Shown: positions 30,049 to 38,982, counted from the first letter of the stretch. The stretch: 64,000 nucleotides of DNA from Candidatus Accumulibacter phosphatis (GCF_012939955.1 NZ_SPMY01000043.1:1-64000), one strand, 5' to 3'. A program made the numbers and translations. Notes: a model not told the origin generated them from the letters alone.

Positions 30049-31257
30049 TCACTTCGCGGCCGCAGCGGACGCCGCCGCAGACGCCGTTGCTCCGGCACCG
30101 CCACCGGCGCCGGCTTCCAGCACCGTCACTGCTGCGCCCGGACGGATTTTCTGCAGCCCGTCGACAATGATCCGGTCACCCGCGGCCAGTCCTGCGCTTA
30201 CCAGCCACTTGTCGCCGATCGAACGGGGTGTGGTCACCTGGCGCGCCTCGACCTTGTCCTCTGCACCGACCACCATCACCACGGCATTGCCGCGCCGATC
30301 GTGAGTCACCGCGGCATGCGGCACCAGGATGGCTTTTTCGATCTCGCCCTGTGCGATACGGGCGCGGACGTACATGCCGGGCAGCAGCTCACCCTGCGGA
30401 TTCGGAAAGACCGCACGCAGGGTCACGCTGCCGGTATCCGTGTCGACCGAAATGCCCGAGAAGGCAAGCCGGCCGCTGGCCGCGTATTCGCTACCGTCCT
30501 CGAGCAGCAGGCGTACCGGAACCACCTGTTCTGCAAGCTGCTGCAGTGTGCCATCGGCGAGATCGCGCTTGAGGCGCAGGAGTTCGACGCTCGACTGGGT
30601 GAGGTCGACATAGATCGGGTCGAGTTGCTGGATGGTGGTCAGCGGGTCAGCCTGATTGGCGGTCACCAGCGCGCCGGCAGTGACGCTCGAGCGTCCGCTG
30701 CGGCCGGCGATGGGGGAGGGCACGCGGGTATAGGCGAGGTCGATGCGCGCTTTTACCAGCGCAGCCTGCGCCGAAGTGACGTCCGCCTCGGCCTGCTTGA
30801 GGGCCGCCACGGTGTCGTCGTCGGCCTGCTTGCTGATCATCCCTTTCTTCCCCAGGTCCGCGTAGCGCTGGGCTTTCAGCCGGACAGCATAAAGGTTTGC
30901 TTCGGCGCGGCTGAGACCTGCCTTGGCGCTTTCCAGGGTGGCGCGATAGCTTGCCGGGTCGATCTGGTAGAGCGTTTGTCCTTCCGTGACCTCGCTACCC
31001 TCGGTGAACATCCGTCGCTGCACGATGCCGCCGACCTGCGGCCGTACCTCGGCGACCATGTACGCCGCCGTGCGTCCGGGGAGTTCGGTGGTCAGCCTGA
31101 CCGCCTCGGTGCTGGCCACGATCACGCCGACCGGAGTCGCTGCGGGAGCGCCACCGGCTGCCTGCTGCGGGCCACCGTCGCTGCATGCGGCCAGCGCCAG
31201 GGCGCTGGCGAGCGCGAATACCAGGCTTGGGGATGGCAGCCGTGATGGGAGATTCAT
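30049..31257 (-). CDS. RND efflux membrane-fusion lipoprotein, AcrA/MexA-like
   Basis: A 402-residue periplasmic adaptor. It has a signal peptide with lipobox 'LAAC' (Cys at about residue 25), lipoyl halves ('EVRPQVGGIVQRRMFTEG' and 'IDLAYTRVPSPIAG'), a coiled-coil hairpin between them, a beta-barrel and a membrane-proximal domain. It joins the inner-membrane pump to an outer-membrane channel. The start is set at ATG 31257 (MNLPSRL) because gagg and the signal peptide begin there, although the frame is open further upstream. The Ala/Gly-rich C-terminal tail is low complexity. Confidence 0.93.
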   Translation of the reverse strand: MNLPSRLPSPSLVFALASALALAACSDGGPQQAAGGAPAATPVGVIVASTEAVRLTTELPGRTAAYMVAEVRPQVGGIVQRRMFTEGSEVTEGQTLYQIDPASYRATLESAKAGLSRAEANLYAVRLKAQRYADLGKKGMISKQADDDTVAALKQAEADVTSAQAALVKARIDLAYTRVPSPIAGRSGRSSVTAGALVTANQADPLTTIQQLDPIYVDLTQSSVELLRLKRDLADGTLQQLAEQVVPVRLLLEDGSEYAASGRLAFSGISVDTDTGSVTLRAVFPNPQGELLPGMYVRARIAQGEIEKAILVPHAAVTHDRRGNAVVMVVGAEDKVEARQVTTPRSIGDKWLVSAGLAAGDRIIVDGLQKIRPGAAVTVLEAGAGGGAGATASAAASAAAAK

Positions 31258-31356
31258 GTTGTGCCTCGGTGGAGTCAGTGTAGTTGGTAGGGTTGGTGGA
31301 GTCGGTAGCGTCGGAGACTCCTGGGCAGGAGCGCTTGGATAGGTGGCGAAGGATAA

Positions 31357-31380
31357 ACTAGAATGAACGTTCAATCTAGT
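31357..31380. promoter_or_regulatory. Palindromic operator between TetR regulator and efflux operon
   Basis: A 24-bp near-perfect dyad, with outer arms actaga/tctagt and centre tgaacgttca, lies between the divergent efflux operon (start 31257) and tetR gene (start 31444). Its size and centre fit AcrR/TtgR-type TetR operators, so the regulator probably represses both promoters here. Confidence 0.75.
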
Positions 31381-31443
31381 GTATCTTTCCTGGCCCATTG
31401 CAAACTGTTTGCGAACTTTTCTCAGCCACTCCGTGGACCGTCG

Positions 31444-32055
31444 ATGACCGAAGAAATGCACCCTGCCGCGGAATGCTCGCGCGCGGAAGCGCGGCGCACC
31501 CAAATCCTCGACGCCGCCGAGAACTGCGTTCGCGAATACGGCTTCCATCGCGCCAGCATTTCGAAGATCTCAACAGCTTCCGGCATGGGTGCAGGCCACA
31601 TCTACCACTATTTTGCGAACAAGGAGGCGATCGTTGCCGCCATTGTCGCGCGTGAACTCGAGCGCTTGCTAACGCTCACCGCCGAGGTGCAGGCGGCAGA
31701 GAACATGCTCGAGGCGCTGGCCCTGCGTACCGCAACGGGTGTGCTCGGAAACCTGGATCCCCATGCTGCGGGACTCAAGCTGGAAATCGTTGCCGAGGCG
31801 TCGCGCAACCCGACGATCGCCGAAATCGTGCGTGCGGCGGACAGCCGCCGCAGCGCCGGTCTCGAAGAAACCCTCAGGGCCTTGCGGCAGGCGCACGGCC
31901 TTGCCGACGACGCGGCAACAATTTCAACCATTGCCGAGGTGATCGCGGCAATGTTTGAAGGTCTGATGGTGCGCGCCATACGCAATCCGGCCGCCGACCG
32001 TCAATTGATCGCCCGAAAATTCCAGCAGGTGGTCCGCGATCTGGTGCTTTCGTGA
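31444..32055 (+). CDS. TetR-family repressor of the RND efflux operon
   Basis: A 203-residue regulator. Its N-terminal helix-turn-helix ('RRTQILDAAENCVREYGFHRASISKISTASG' region, then 'GHIYHYFANKEAIV') is the canonical TetR signature, and the C-terminal helical domain is a ligand pocket of the AcrR type. It is transcribed divergently from the efflux pair, with a palindromic operator between them. It likely represses pump and self until a pump substrate binds. ATG 31444 (MTEEMHP) is preferred, because the operator would otherwise overlap coding sequence if the upstream Met at 31363 were used. Confidence 0.9.
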   Translation: MTEEMHPAAECSRAEARRTQILDAAENCVREYGFHRASISKISTASGMGAGHIYHYFANKEAIVAAIVARELERLLTLTAEVQAAENMLEALALRTATGVLGNLDPHAAGLKLEIVAEASRNPTIAEIVRAADSRRSAGLEETLRALRQAHGLADDAATISTIAEVIAAMFEGLMVRAIRNPAADRQLIARKFQQVVRDLVLS

Positions 32056-32138
32056 GCCGGCAGCGTGCGCGGCGGGCGTAAGCGGGGGGGCGAGTGTGCT
32101 CTGTCGCCGGGTCTCGCGGTTCTCTGTCACTACCCGTT

Positions 32139-35100
32139 TCAGCCTTCGGGCTTGTTGCTTTCGACGCGAATTTCCGCTGACCGAGGCACGGCGGCCGCCT
32201 GGAGCCGCTTTCTGAACTCAAGCACATCGGCGATGACCGGAATCGTCCAGTCGATGCGCTGCAGGATGGTCTGCTGGACCCGGCGCTGAGTGCTCCACGC
32301 GGACGCCAGAGTCGGGTCCTCCTTAAATTTCTCGGTCAACTCCGTTTGCAGGGCCTGCAGCGTTACCAGGTCACTGGCGTCGCCGACCACCTCCAGGCGT
32401 TGCAGCAGGCGGTCGATGGCGCGGTACAGCGCGAAGCGGTACAGCGGATTGTTCTCGTTCGCGTGCTTGTCGATCAGCCAGCGGACCCTTTCGGCATTGC
32501 CGCTCGCGGCGAAACCGATCCAGGCGCCGCGACGGATGGCGTAGCTCGGGTCAAGCAGCAGTTCCTTGGCGCGCTGTTCGTCCAGACGGGCGATCTGGCG
32601 GGCGAACCAGGTTTCCAGCGCCTCGTTGGGCTGCATGGCCTTGAGCTTGCGCTCCCATTTCTCCCTGGCCTGACTGAGTTCCTGTCGCTGGTCCAGGAGC
32701 TTTTTGTCATTGAACGCTTCCTGCCAGGTCGCGCGGTGCTTGCGCCAGTCCTGCCGGCGTTCTCGCTGCGCGCGCAGGCCCCGTTCCATGAAGGGCAGGG
32801 CAGTCTTCGATGCGATGCGGTCCAGCGCGCTGTAGATCGGGTTGGCCAGGGAGGGATCTTTCGTGATGAGCTCGGCCAGGAATCCGGCCGCCGAATCTGA
32901 CCCGCTGTCGCCCAGCGCTCGGATAGCCGCGACGCGGATCGGGCGCGTTTCCCGCTCATCCTCGGCCACCGCCTGCAGACGCGCGATGGCCTTCGGGTCG
33001 CGAGTCTTGCCAAGAGCCAGCAGAGCGGCAGTGCGCTTGTTCTGGTTGTTCTCCTTGGTCCCGGTCTCCAGTTCGAGGAGCTTCTTCAGGATCAGCGGCG
33101 ATGGAAAGCGGGCGAGCTCGGGCAGAAAGGCGTTGCGCTCTTCATCGTTGAGCGCCTCGATGCCGGACACGAGCAGCGCAGCATTGCTGTCTCTCATCGC
33201 CGCTTCGGCAGCTGCGCTGGAGTTTGACGGGGGTTTGGCCGCTATCCCGCTTTGATGCGGTGCACCGGATACAGCTTGGTCCGGGTTCATCAGGGCCAGA
33301 GCCAGCCGCGCTGGAAAGCTTGATGCTCCGGTCCCGGATTCGGCGAGGTGTCGAAGGGAGGCGGTAGCGGACGCTATGTCGAGGAGGCCTGCATAGCGGA
33401 GGAGGACGCTGGTCGCGCTGTTTCGGACCTTCGGGTCCGGGTGTTTGAGCAGGGCGACCAGCGGTGCGACGGCCTGGTCGCCGCCGGGCTGCCCGGCAAA
33501 GCCGCCGAGGGCGCTGGTCGCCCTGTCACGGACCTCGCTGTCGCGGACCTCGCCGTTGCGGCCATCCGAGTCCCGCTTCTTGAGTAGAGCGACCAGCGGT
33601 GCGACTGCCTGTTCGCCGCCGGGCTGCCCGGCAAAGCCGCCGAGGGCGCTGGCCGCGCTGCCGCGGACATACAGGTCCGGGTCCTTGAGCAGGGCGACCA
33701 GCAGAGCGACGGCCTGTTCGCCGCCGGGCTGCCCGGCAAGGCCGCCGAGGAGCGCAGCGACCTGTCGCCTCACCCCCGCGGTTCCATCGCGCGAGGCATC
33801 TTCCAGCAGACCCGGTGCGTGTGTGGTCGGCAGCCCCCGCCAGTCCGCGACGAGTTGTTCTCTTCTCTCTGGATCGGGCTCGTCCTCGAGAAATCGGGCC
33901 ACAACGGCGCCGGTAGCAGGGTTGCGGAACCGGACCAAACGCAGCATCGCCTTCGCCGACGCATCCCGGTCGCGACCAATCAGTGTCTGCGTGAGCAGTT
34001 TCAGCCCCTGCTCATCGAACCCGGCCTCGCGGTAGGCGTCGATGCGCTCTATCAGCGACGTCAGCCCAATCAGCTCGATGTTGAGCTGCTCGTAGTCGCC
34101 TACGGGTGCGTGTTCGAGCTGTTTGTCTGGTGCGACCTCGTTGCGAAGCAGCTGGGTCTCGGCCTGGAAGGTCCGCTGGCCAATCAGGTCGAACCCATCG
34201 TGGGTGCCGCTCCACAGCTCGATACGGTCCGACAGGCCGGCCGGGGGCGCCAGGCGCAGGTGGTCGTGCGTGCGCTGGTAGACGATGTTCCAGGCCGCGT
34301 AGAGTAGCAGCGCGCCGGCGGCCGCGCCGGTGACCCCGAACACGGTGCGGCGCCGGGCGCGGCTGATCTTGTATTCGCGGTTCCAGTCGTTGACCGCCTT
34401 GGCGAAGAGGTCGTGGTACAGCTCGTAGTAGGGCTCCCACTCCGTTCGGTCGCTCTTGGTTTCCAGGCGTTCCTGGCGACGCAGTACGCGGGCCTTTTCG
34501 AGGTCCTCCAGCACGAGCGCAAAGGCATTGGCATTCCGTACGCCGGTGCGTTTGAGCAGCTCGTACAGCGGGTAGGCCATCTTGGTGCCCTGGCTGCTGA
34601 CCAGGAAGTCGAAGGCGCGCGACGCGAGGTCTTGTTGGCCGGTGCTCAGTGGCGCGACCTTGGCTTCGAAATAGCGCTTCAGCAGGCCGTCGGTGCCGCC
34701 CATGCTCTGGTAGGTGCTCTGCCGAAGCTGCCGGCTGTCGTCGGCGTGTTCCTTTTCCCAGAGCTGGGTGCAGATGATCTGGATCTGCGCCGGTTCGATG
34801 CGCGCTGGCGGGAGCTCCAGCAGGCGACCGCCGGGCTGTGAGCCGCTGTCCGGCTGCTGGTCGTACTTGCCGAGGTCGTTCAGCAGTGCCTCGAGCAACG
34901 CCGCTTCGCAGTCGCAGTCGACGCGCTTCAGCGGTGCCAGGATCACGGTCTTTGCGTTGTCGCGGCTGAGCGCCTCCAGCCGGAAGTAGTTGTCGAACAG
35001 CAGGGTCGGCAGCTCGGGCTTGAAGGCGTTGAGCTCGAGAGCGAAATCCTCGCGCATCGAGAGCAGGAAGCGGGTCGCGCTGGCATCGTCGCGGATCGCG

Positions 35101-35615
35101 GCGGACAGTTCGTGGATGAAGGGGCGGAACTCGGGCCGGTGGCGCTGGTAGTTAAAGAACTCCTCGAACTGATCGAGGATCAGCACCAGGGGGGCGCTGC
35201 TGAAGAGGGTGCAGCGACGCAGGAATGGTGCCAGTGGGGCGTCCAGGGGCAGTGGGTAGTCCTGGGGGATCTTGTCGCGGCGCCTGAGCTCCTCCACGAC
35301 TTTCGTCTTGAGGGTGACGCCCGGTTCCTTGACCCAGTCGTTGCAGTACACCACGTCCAGGGCGTCGTGGCCCGGCGGCTCCGGATGCTCCAGGGCCGGC
35401 AGCAGCGCGGCCTGCAGCAGCGAGCTCTTGCCGATGCCGCTGGCCGCGAACAACAGGGTCAGCTTGCGGCTGAGGAGCTTGTCGGTGAGGATGCGGGTCT
35501 CGCCGTCGCGGCCGAAAAAGTTGTCCTTGTCCGACTCTTCGTAAGGGCGCAGGCCCTTGTACGGGCACTTGCCGTCATCCTTTGCCGTGCCGGTGTCGTT
35601 CGCCGGCGTGCTCAT
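32139..35615 (-). CDS. nSTAND1-type NTPase with transmembrane segment and HEAT-like repeats
   Basis: A 1,158-residue protein. The N terminus carries 'CPYKGLRPYEESD', the entry motif of novel STAND (nSTAND1) ATPases. Walker A is 'ASGIGKSS' (residues 58-65) and Walker B 'LVLILDQFEEF' (144-154). A winged-helix/arm region runs to about 410, a transmembrane helix lies near 425-443, and long HEAT/PBS-lyase-like repeats cover roughly 550-1100. Three repeats (622-744) are almost identical ('GGFAGQPGGEQAVAPLVALL'). STAND proteins act as NTP-driven switches that oligomerise on sensing a trigger through their repeats. Its ATG overlaps the TIR gene stop by four bases (ATGA). With the TIR and SIR2-like genes it forms a likely immune operon in which it is the sensor and scaffold. 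Direct evidence of anti-phage function is lacking. Confidence 0.88.
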   Translation of the reverse strand: MSTPANDTGTAKDDGKCPYKGLRPYEESDKDNFFGRDGETRILTDKLLSRKLTLLFAASGIGKSSLLQAALLPALEHPEPPGHDALDVVYCNDWVKEPGVTLKTKVVEELRRRDKIPQDYPLPLDAPLAPFLRRCTLFSSAPLVLILDQFEEFFNYQRHRPEFRPFIHELSAAIRDDASATRFLLSMREDFALELNAFKPELPTLLFDNYFRLEALSRDNAKTVILAPLKRVDCDCEAALLEALLNDLGKYDQQPDSGSQPGGRLLELPPARIEPAQIQIICTQLWEKEHADDSRQLRQSTYQSMGGTDGLLKRYFEAKVAPLSTGQQDLASRAFDFLVSSQGTKMAYPLYELLKRTGVRNANAFALVLEDLEKARVLRRQERLETKSDRTEWEPYYELYHDLFAKAVNDWNREYKISRARRRTVFGVTGAAAGALLLYAAWNIVYQRTHDHLRLAPPAGLSDRIELWSGTHDGFDLIGQRTFQAETQLLRNEVAPDKQLEHAPVGDYEQLNIELIGLTSLIERIDAYREAGFDEQGLKLLTQTLIGRDRDASAKAMLRLVRFRNPATGAVVARFLEDEPDPERREQLVADWRGLPTTHAPGLLEDASRDGTAGVRRQVAALLGGLAGQPGGEQAVALLVALLKDPDLYVRGSAASALGGFAGQPGGEQAVAPLVALLKKRDSDGRNGEVRDSEVRDRATSALGGFAGQPGGDQAVAPLVALLKHPDPKVRNSATSVLLRYAGLLDIASATASLRHLAESGTGASSFPARLALALMNPDQAVSGAPHQSGIAAKPPSNSSAAAEAAMRDSNAALLVSGIEALNDEERNAFLPELARFPSPLILKKLLELETGTKENNQNKRTAALLALGKTRDPKAIARLQAVAEDERETRPIRVAAIRALGDSGSDSAAGFLAELITKDPSLANPIYSALDRIASKTALPFMERGLRAQRERRQDWRKHRATWQEAFNDKKLLDQRQELSQAREKWERKLKAMQPNEALETWFARQIARLDEQRAKELLLDPSYAIRRGAWIGFAASGNAERVRWLIDKHANENNPLYRFALYRAIDRLLQRLEVVGDASDLVTLQALQTELTEKFKEDPTLASAWSTQRRVQQTILQRIDWTIPVIADVLEFRKRLQAAAVPRSAEIRVESNKPEG
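33390..33760 (-). repeat. Near-identical tandem repeats inside the nSTAND gene
   Basis: Three copies of a roughly 100-130-bp unit encode the HEAT-like repeats. The stretch gccgccgggctgcccggcaa recurs exactly around 33483, 33615 and 33722. The middle unit has an extra charged insertion (EVRDSEVRD). The identity at DNA level implies recent duplication or gene conversion. Confidence 0.85.
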
Positions 35616-36502
35616 TGGCGGTCTTGCTTCATGGCGGCCTCGATGGCCTGGTACAGGGTTTCGAAGTCGCTGCCACGGTGCATCTCCGGGGTCAGGACGA
35701 GCATGTTCCTGAGAATGTCGGTCAGCCCGGCGATCTGGTTGCGGATGCGCGTGTACAGGTCGATGTCCTCGCGGATGCCGTGCAGGTTGGCGCTGCAGAC
35801 TTCCTTCATGGCGCTGTCCAGCTCGGCGATGCGCTGTTCCCAGTACTTGATGTAGCGAATGCGCTCGATGGCCTTGTAGATGTCGGCGCCTTCGAGAACG
35901 ATGGGGAAGATGCGTTGCTGGAGGTCGCCGTGGCCGGCGATCTCCAGCAGCTCGAACATGCAGTTCTCGGACTTCAGGTATTTCTCGCTGATCACGACGA
36001 TGACGTAGCGCCCGCGCCCGATGCTTTCCATGAACGCCTTGATGCTGCCCTTGTAGCCGAGATTGCGGCGGTCGCGGATGATCTCGATGCCGCGAGCCTG
36101 GAAGTTGCGGTCCAGATCGTCGACGATCTCCTCCCAGGGTTGGCCAAAAGCGTAGCTGATATAAATGGCCGCTTTGCTCTCGGCGGAGCTGGCGCCAGCG
36201 GTCAGCGTGCTTGTGCTGGATGGTTTGCGTGGTTCGGGCGGAGCTGTCGTGCCCGGTGCCGGCGTGGGCAGCGCGTCGTCCGGCCAGTCCAGTTCTGGCC
36301 GCAGCTTCCGCCCGGTGCGGACCAGATCGTCCAGGCGCTTGCGGCGCTCAAGGTACTTGACCAGCTCGCGGGCCTGCGCGGGCCGAGCGCTGCCGGCGAG
36401 GTCCTCGAGCTCGACTCCCAGCCGGGTGGCGACCTCGTCCAGCTCGTCGCGATTGAAGTCGGCGAGCAGGTCCATCAGCGGGATCAGGCGGGGATCAGCC
36501 AT
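35612..36502 (-). CDS. TIR-domain effector with N-terminal death-like adaptor domain
   Basis: A 296-residue protein. Residues 1-72 form a small all-helical effector-associated (death-like) domain ending 'LERRKRLDDLVRTGRKLRPEL'-like sequence. Residues 73-108 are a Pro/Ser/Thr-rich linker. From about 112 a TIR domain begins 'AIYISYAFGQPWEEIV', with the putative catalytic Glu184 in 'SENCMFELLEI'. Prokaryotic TIR domains cleave NAD+ or make cyclic ADP-ribose signals. The adaptor domain closely resembles that of the upstream SIR2-like protein, suggesting homotypic recruitment. The gene overlaps the SIR2-like stop by eight bases and the STAND start by four. The role as abortive-infection effector is inference. 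Confidence 0.85.
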   Translation of the reverse strand: MADPRLIPLMDLLADFNRDELDEVATRLGVELEDLAGSARPAQARELVKYLERRKRLDDLVRTGRKLRPELDWPDDALPTPAPGTTAPPEPRKPSSTSTLTAGASSAESKAAIYISYAFGQPWEEIVDDLDRNFQARGIEIIRDRRNLGYKGSIKAFMESIGRGRYVIVVISEKYLKSENCMFELLEIAGHGDLQQRIFPIVLEGADIYKAIERIRYIKYWEQRIAELDSAMKEVCSANLHGIREDIDLYTRIRNQIAGLTDILRNMLVLTPEMHRGSDFETLYQAIEAAMKQDRQ

Positions 36503-37811
36503 TCATCTTCTCCGCGAGCTTGTCGAGGAAATCCTTGGGCTCCAGCTTGCAAAGGTCGATCTTGCGGGATTTCCAGTAGTTTTCGGCGAAGGAGCCCGGC
36601 CGTGGCTGGATGGCGAGGCTGCGCCCCGGTTGCTTGTCCTGTATCACCTGGATCAGCAGGCGCTCCTCCCAGCCGTCCGGGTAGTGGCCGAAGTACCACA
36701 GGCTGCGGCCCTTGAGCTGTCGGACCAGGTAGGCGGGCATCAGCCGGTCGAACTCGCGGGCGAAGCGGAAGTAGTCGCGCTCGGAAAGGGTGAGGGTATC
36801 CGACGCCGGGGTGGACTTGATGAAGCTGAAGCAGCCGCGGATCTTGTAGATCAGTGAAAAGCCCTTCTTCAACGGATCAAGCTCCGACAGCTGCTCGGCC
36901 GTGTAGAGTTGCGGGGCGCCATCGCTCCCGTCCCTGATCAGTACATTGCCGGCTGACGCAGCCCCGCTGTCCTGGCTGTGGGTCAGTAGCTTGAAGGGCT
37001 TGCTGCGGGCCTGAAAAGCCTTTTCCAAGGCATCGCCATAGGTAGCCGAGATCAGCAGCTGGGGCTGATGGACTTTGTCGGCGAGCAGTTTGTACAGTGC
37101 CTGCTGGGCGCCGTCATCCTGCGCCGACTCCTGGTTCTGGATGTCGCTGATCTTGCGCAGCAGGGTCTGCCGTCCGTCGCTCTCCATGAATTCGCAGATC
37201 TGCGAGAAGCTGCCCTGGAACTTATCGAGGCGCGCCGCCCGGGCCAGTCCGTCGACCATGGAAGGCGGGTAGCAGGCCCCGAGGAACAGGACGATCTCGC
37301 CGTGCTGCAGGCGGTCGGCGAGGTCGACATAGTCAAGCTCCGTTCCCGCCACCGCCTGTTGTTTGCCCTGCTCCTTGTGCCACAGGCGCACCAGTTGGGC
37401 TCCCGATATATCGCCTTCGCCGAACATCTCCAGGGTGTTCAAGAAGATTTCGTCGGCAGCGGTGATGCCCTGGTTTTCCAGTCGCTTGAGGTAGGTAATC
37501 AGCTCGGGAAAGATCTCGTCGACCTCTTCGGAGTCCTGCTTTCCAATGGCCCGCCTGAGGGCGCCGAGGCGCGCACCGGGGAGCTGAGGCCAGTCCAGTT
37601 CGTGACGCAGCTCGCGACCTTGCTCGAGCAGTTCGGGGATCTTGTTGCGCCGTTCGAGGTGGTCGAGGAATCCGTTGATGAAGGGCGTCAGGGTGTGCGG
37701 GAACTCGTCCTTGTTTTCGTCCAGCCTGAAGCACAGGTCGTGGAGCTCGTCCATGTTGAAGCCGTCGCTCAGGACTTTCTGCAAATTACGGAGCGTAGTT
37801 CTGTCGGTCAT
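36495..37811 (-). CDS. SIR2-like protein with N-terminal death-like adaptor domain
   Basis: A 438-residue protein that opens the operon. Residues 6-75 are a helical adaptor ('DGFNMDELHDLCFRL', 'LERRNKIPELLEQGRELR') homologous to that of the TIR protein. Residues 76-165 are a helical linker. From about 172 a SIR2_2-like fold begins 'GEIVLFLGACYPP', continues with 'LLISATYGDALEKAF' (in place of TTNYD), 'IYKIRGCFS' (in place of KLHG) and 'LTLSERDYFRFAREF', and ends 'SLWYFGHYPDGWEERLL'. The usual catalytic His is Arg325 and the Asn-Asp pair is altered, so NADase activity is doubtful. Start ATG 37811 has aagagg upstream. By context it works with the TIR and nSTAND proteins. Confidence 0.8.
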   Translation of the reverse strand: MTDRTTLRNLQKVLSDGFNMDELHDLCFRLDENKDEFPHTLTPFINGFLDHLERRNKIPELLEQGRELRHELDWPQLPGARLGALRRAIGKQDSEEVDEIFPELITYLKRLENQGITAADEIFLNTLEMFGEGDISGAQLVRLWHKEQGKQQAVAGTELDYVDLADRLQHGEIVLFLGACYPPSMVDGLARAARLDKFQGSFSQICEFMESDGRQTLLRKISDIQNQESAQDDGAQQALYKLLADKVHQPQLLISATYGDALEKAFQARSKPFKLLTHSQDSGAASAGNVLIRDGSDGAPQLYTAEQLSELDPLKKGFSLIYKIRGCFSFIKSTPASDTLTLSERDYFRFAREFDRLMPAYLVRQLKGRSLWYFGHYPDGWEERLLIQVIQDKQPGRSLAIQPRPGSFAENYWKSRKIDLCKLEPKDFLDKLAEKMNG

Positions 37812-38069
37812 GTGGATAGCGCCTCTTGCGAAACGGGCACTGCAGGGCTGACTCCTTCGCTGCCGGGAGCGACAGCGGAGGGTGCAGGCGGTCATTTCCG
37901 GCTGGATGGTTTACTCAAGACCAACATCATGACACTCGCGAAATGGATACTACTCAACACGAATTGATCATGCAACGCTGGAACGGGGTTCAGTACCGGT
38001 TCCAGCCTCTGAGGTGGGCTTGCTTTCGCCCGACGCGCCAGATACAAAACCCGTAGCTGTCTGTCGCCG

Positions 38070-38738
38070 TCAGCTTCTGCTCAATTCCTCATTCAGGCGG
38101 GTCGCGCTAAACAGGATGATCTTGAGTTGCTGCACGAAGTTTTCCGACATTTCGGCTTCGAGCAGGGCCTGCCCGGGCGGCAGGTCGAGAATGTCGGTTG
38201 CCGCCGCGAGCATGGTCATCACGATCATCCCGCAAACCATCTGCAAACTTGCCGTTGGCAGTTGCGTGTAAAGGCCGCGCATCCGGAAATCCTGCGCCAT
38301 TTCATTGGTGAAATGGGAGACATCATTGCGAATCGCCAGGCGCAGGATGCGGCTGCCCCCTGAGCGCTCGCTCGAGATGAACATGAACTGCAAGCGGTTC
38401 AGCTTGACGTACTCCAGATAGACGCTGACTGAACGCCGCAGCATGTCGCGCGGCGCCACCGCCATCTTGCGTGCCTCGCGCAACAGCCGCCGCAGCGTAA
38501 TCCCAACGTCCTCAACCAGCACCAGACCCAACTCATCGGTATTGCGGAAATGGCGATAGAAGGCGTTCGGGACGACGCCGGCTTCGCGGGCGATTTCACG
38601 CAATCCAAGACTGGTGAAACTGCGCCCCTCGCCCATCAAGGTCAGCGCGGCCTGCAGCAGATTCGCGCGCGTCAAGTCCTTGCGCGCGCTGCGTGTCAGG
38701 TACTGGGGATTCGTCGATGCCGTTCTATCGGCGGGCAT
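38070..38738 (-). CDS. TetR-family regulator, FabR-like
   Basis: A 222-residue regulator. Its helix-turn-helix ('SLGLREIAREAGVVPNAFYRHFRNTDELG') and overall layout resemble FabR, the repressor of unsaturated fatty-acid synthesis, which senses acyl-ACP/CoA. It is divergent from an acyl-CoA dehydrogenase gene and probably controls it in response to acyl-CoA. The 240-base gap contains the self-complementary acacgtgt at 38769-38776, which could be an operator. The ligand is inferred from the family only. Confidence 0.85.
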   Translation of the reverse strand: MPADRTASTNPQYLTRSARKDLTRANLLQAALTLMGEGRSFTSLGLREIAREAGVVPNAFYRHFRNTDELGLVLVEDVGITLRRLLREARKMAVAPRDMLRRSVSVYLEYVKLNRLQFMFISSERSGGSRILRLAIRNDVSHFTNEMAQDFRMRGLYTQLPTASLQMVCGMIVMTMLAAATDILDLPPGQALLEAEMSENFVQQLKIILFSATRLNEELSRS

Positions 38739-38982
38739 GGCAACACTCCTGTTTCAGTGGCTATAAAAACACGTGTATCGAACGACGTGCATGAAATTGA
38801 CCTATTATCGCTTAACAATCATGTTCCTACCTATAGACGGCAAGAGCAAGCTTGCTATCAGAAAGTTTTCAGAGGACACTCGTGCACTAAGCGTCGCAGC
38901 CCGGCAAAAGTGGCCGCTGATCGCTGCTCACACAGCGAACGCGGCACCGAGTCACTTTGCCCTCTTCTCGAAGGACAGCAGC

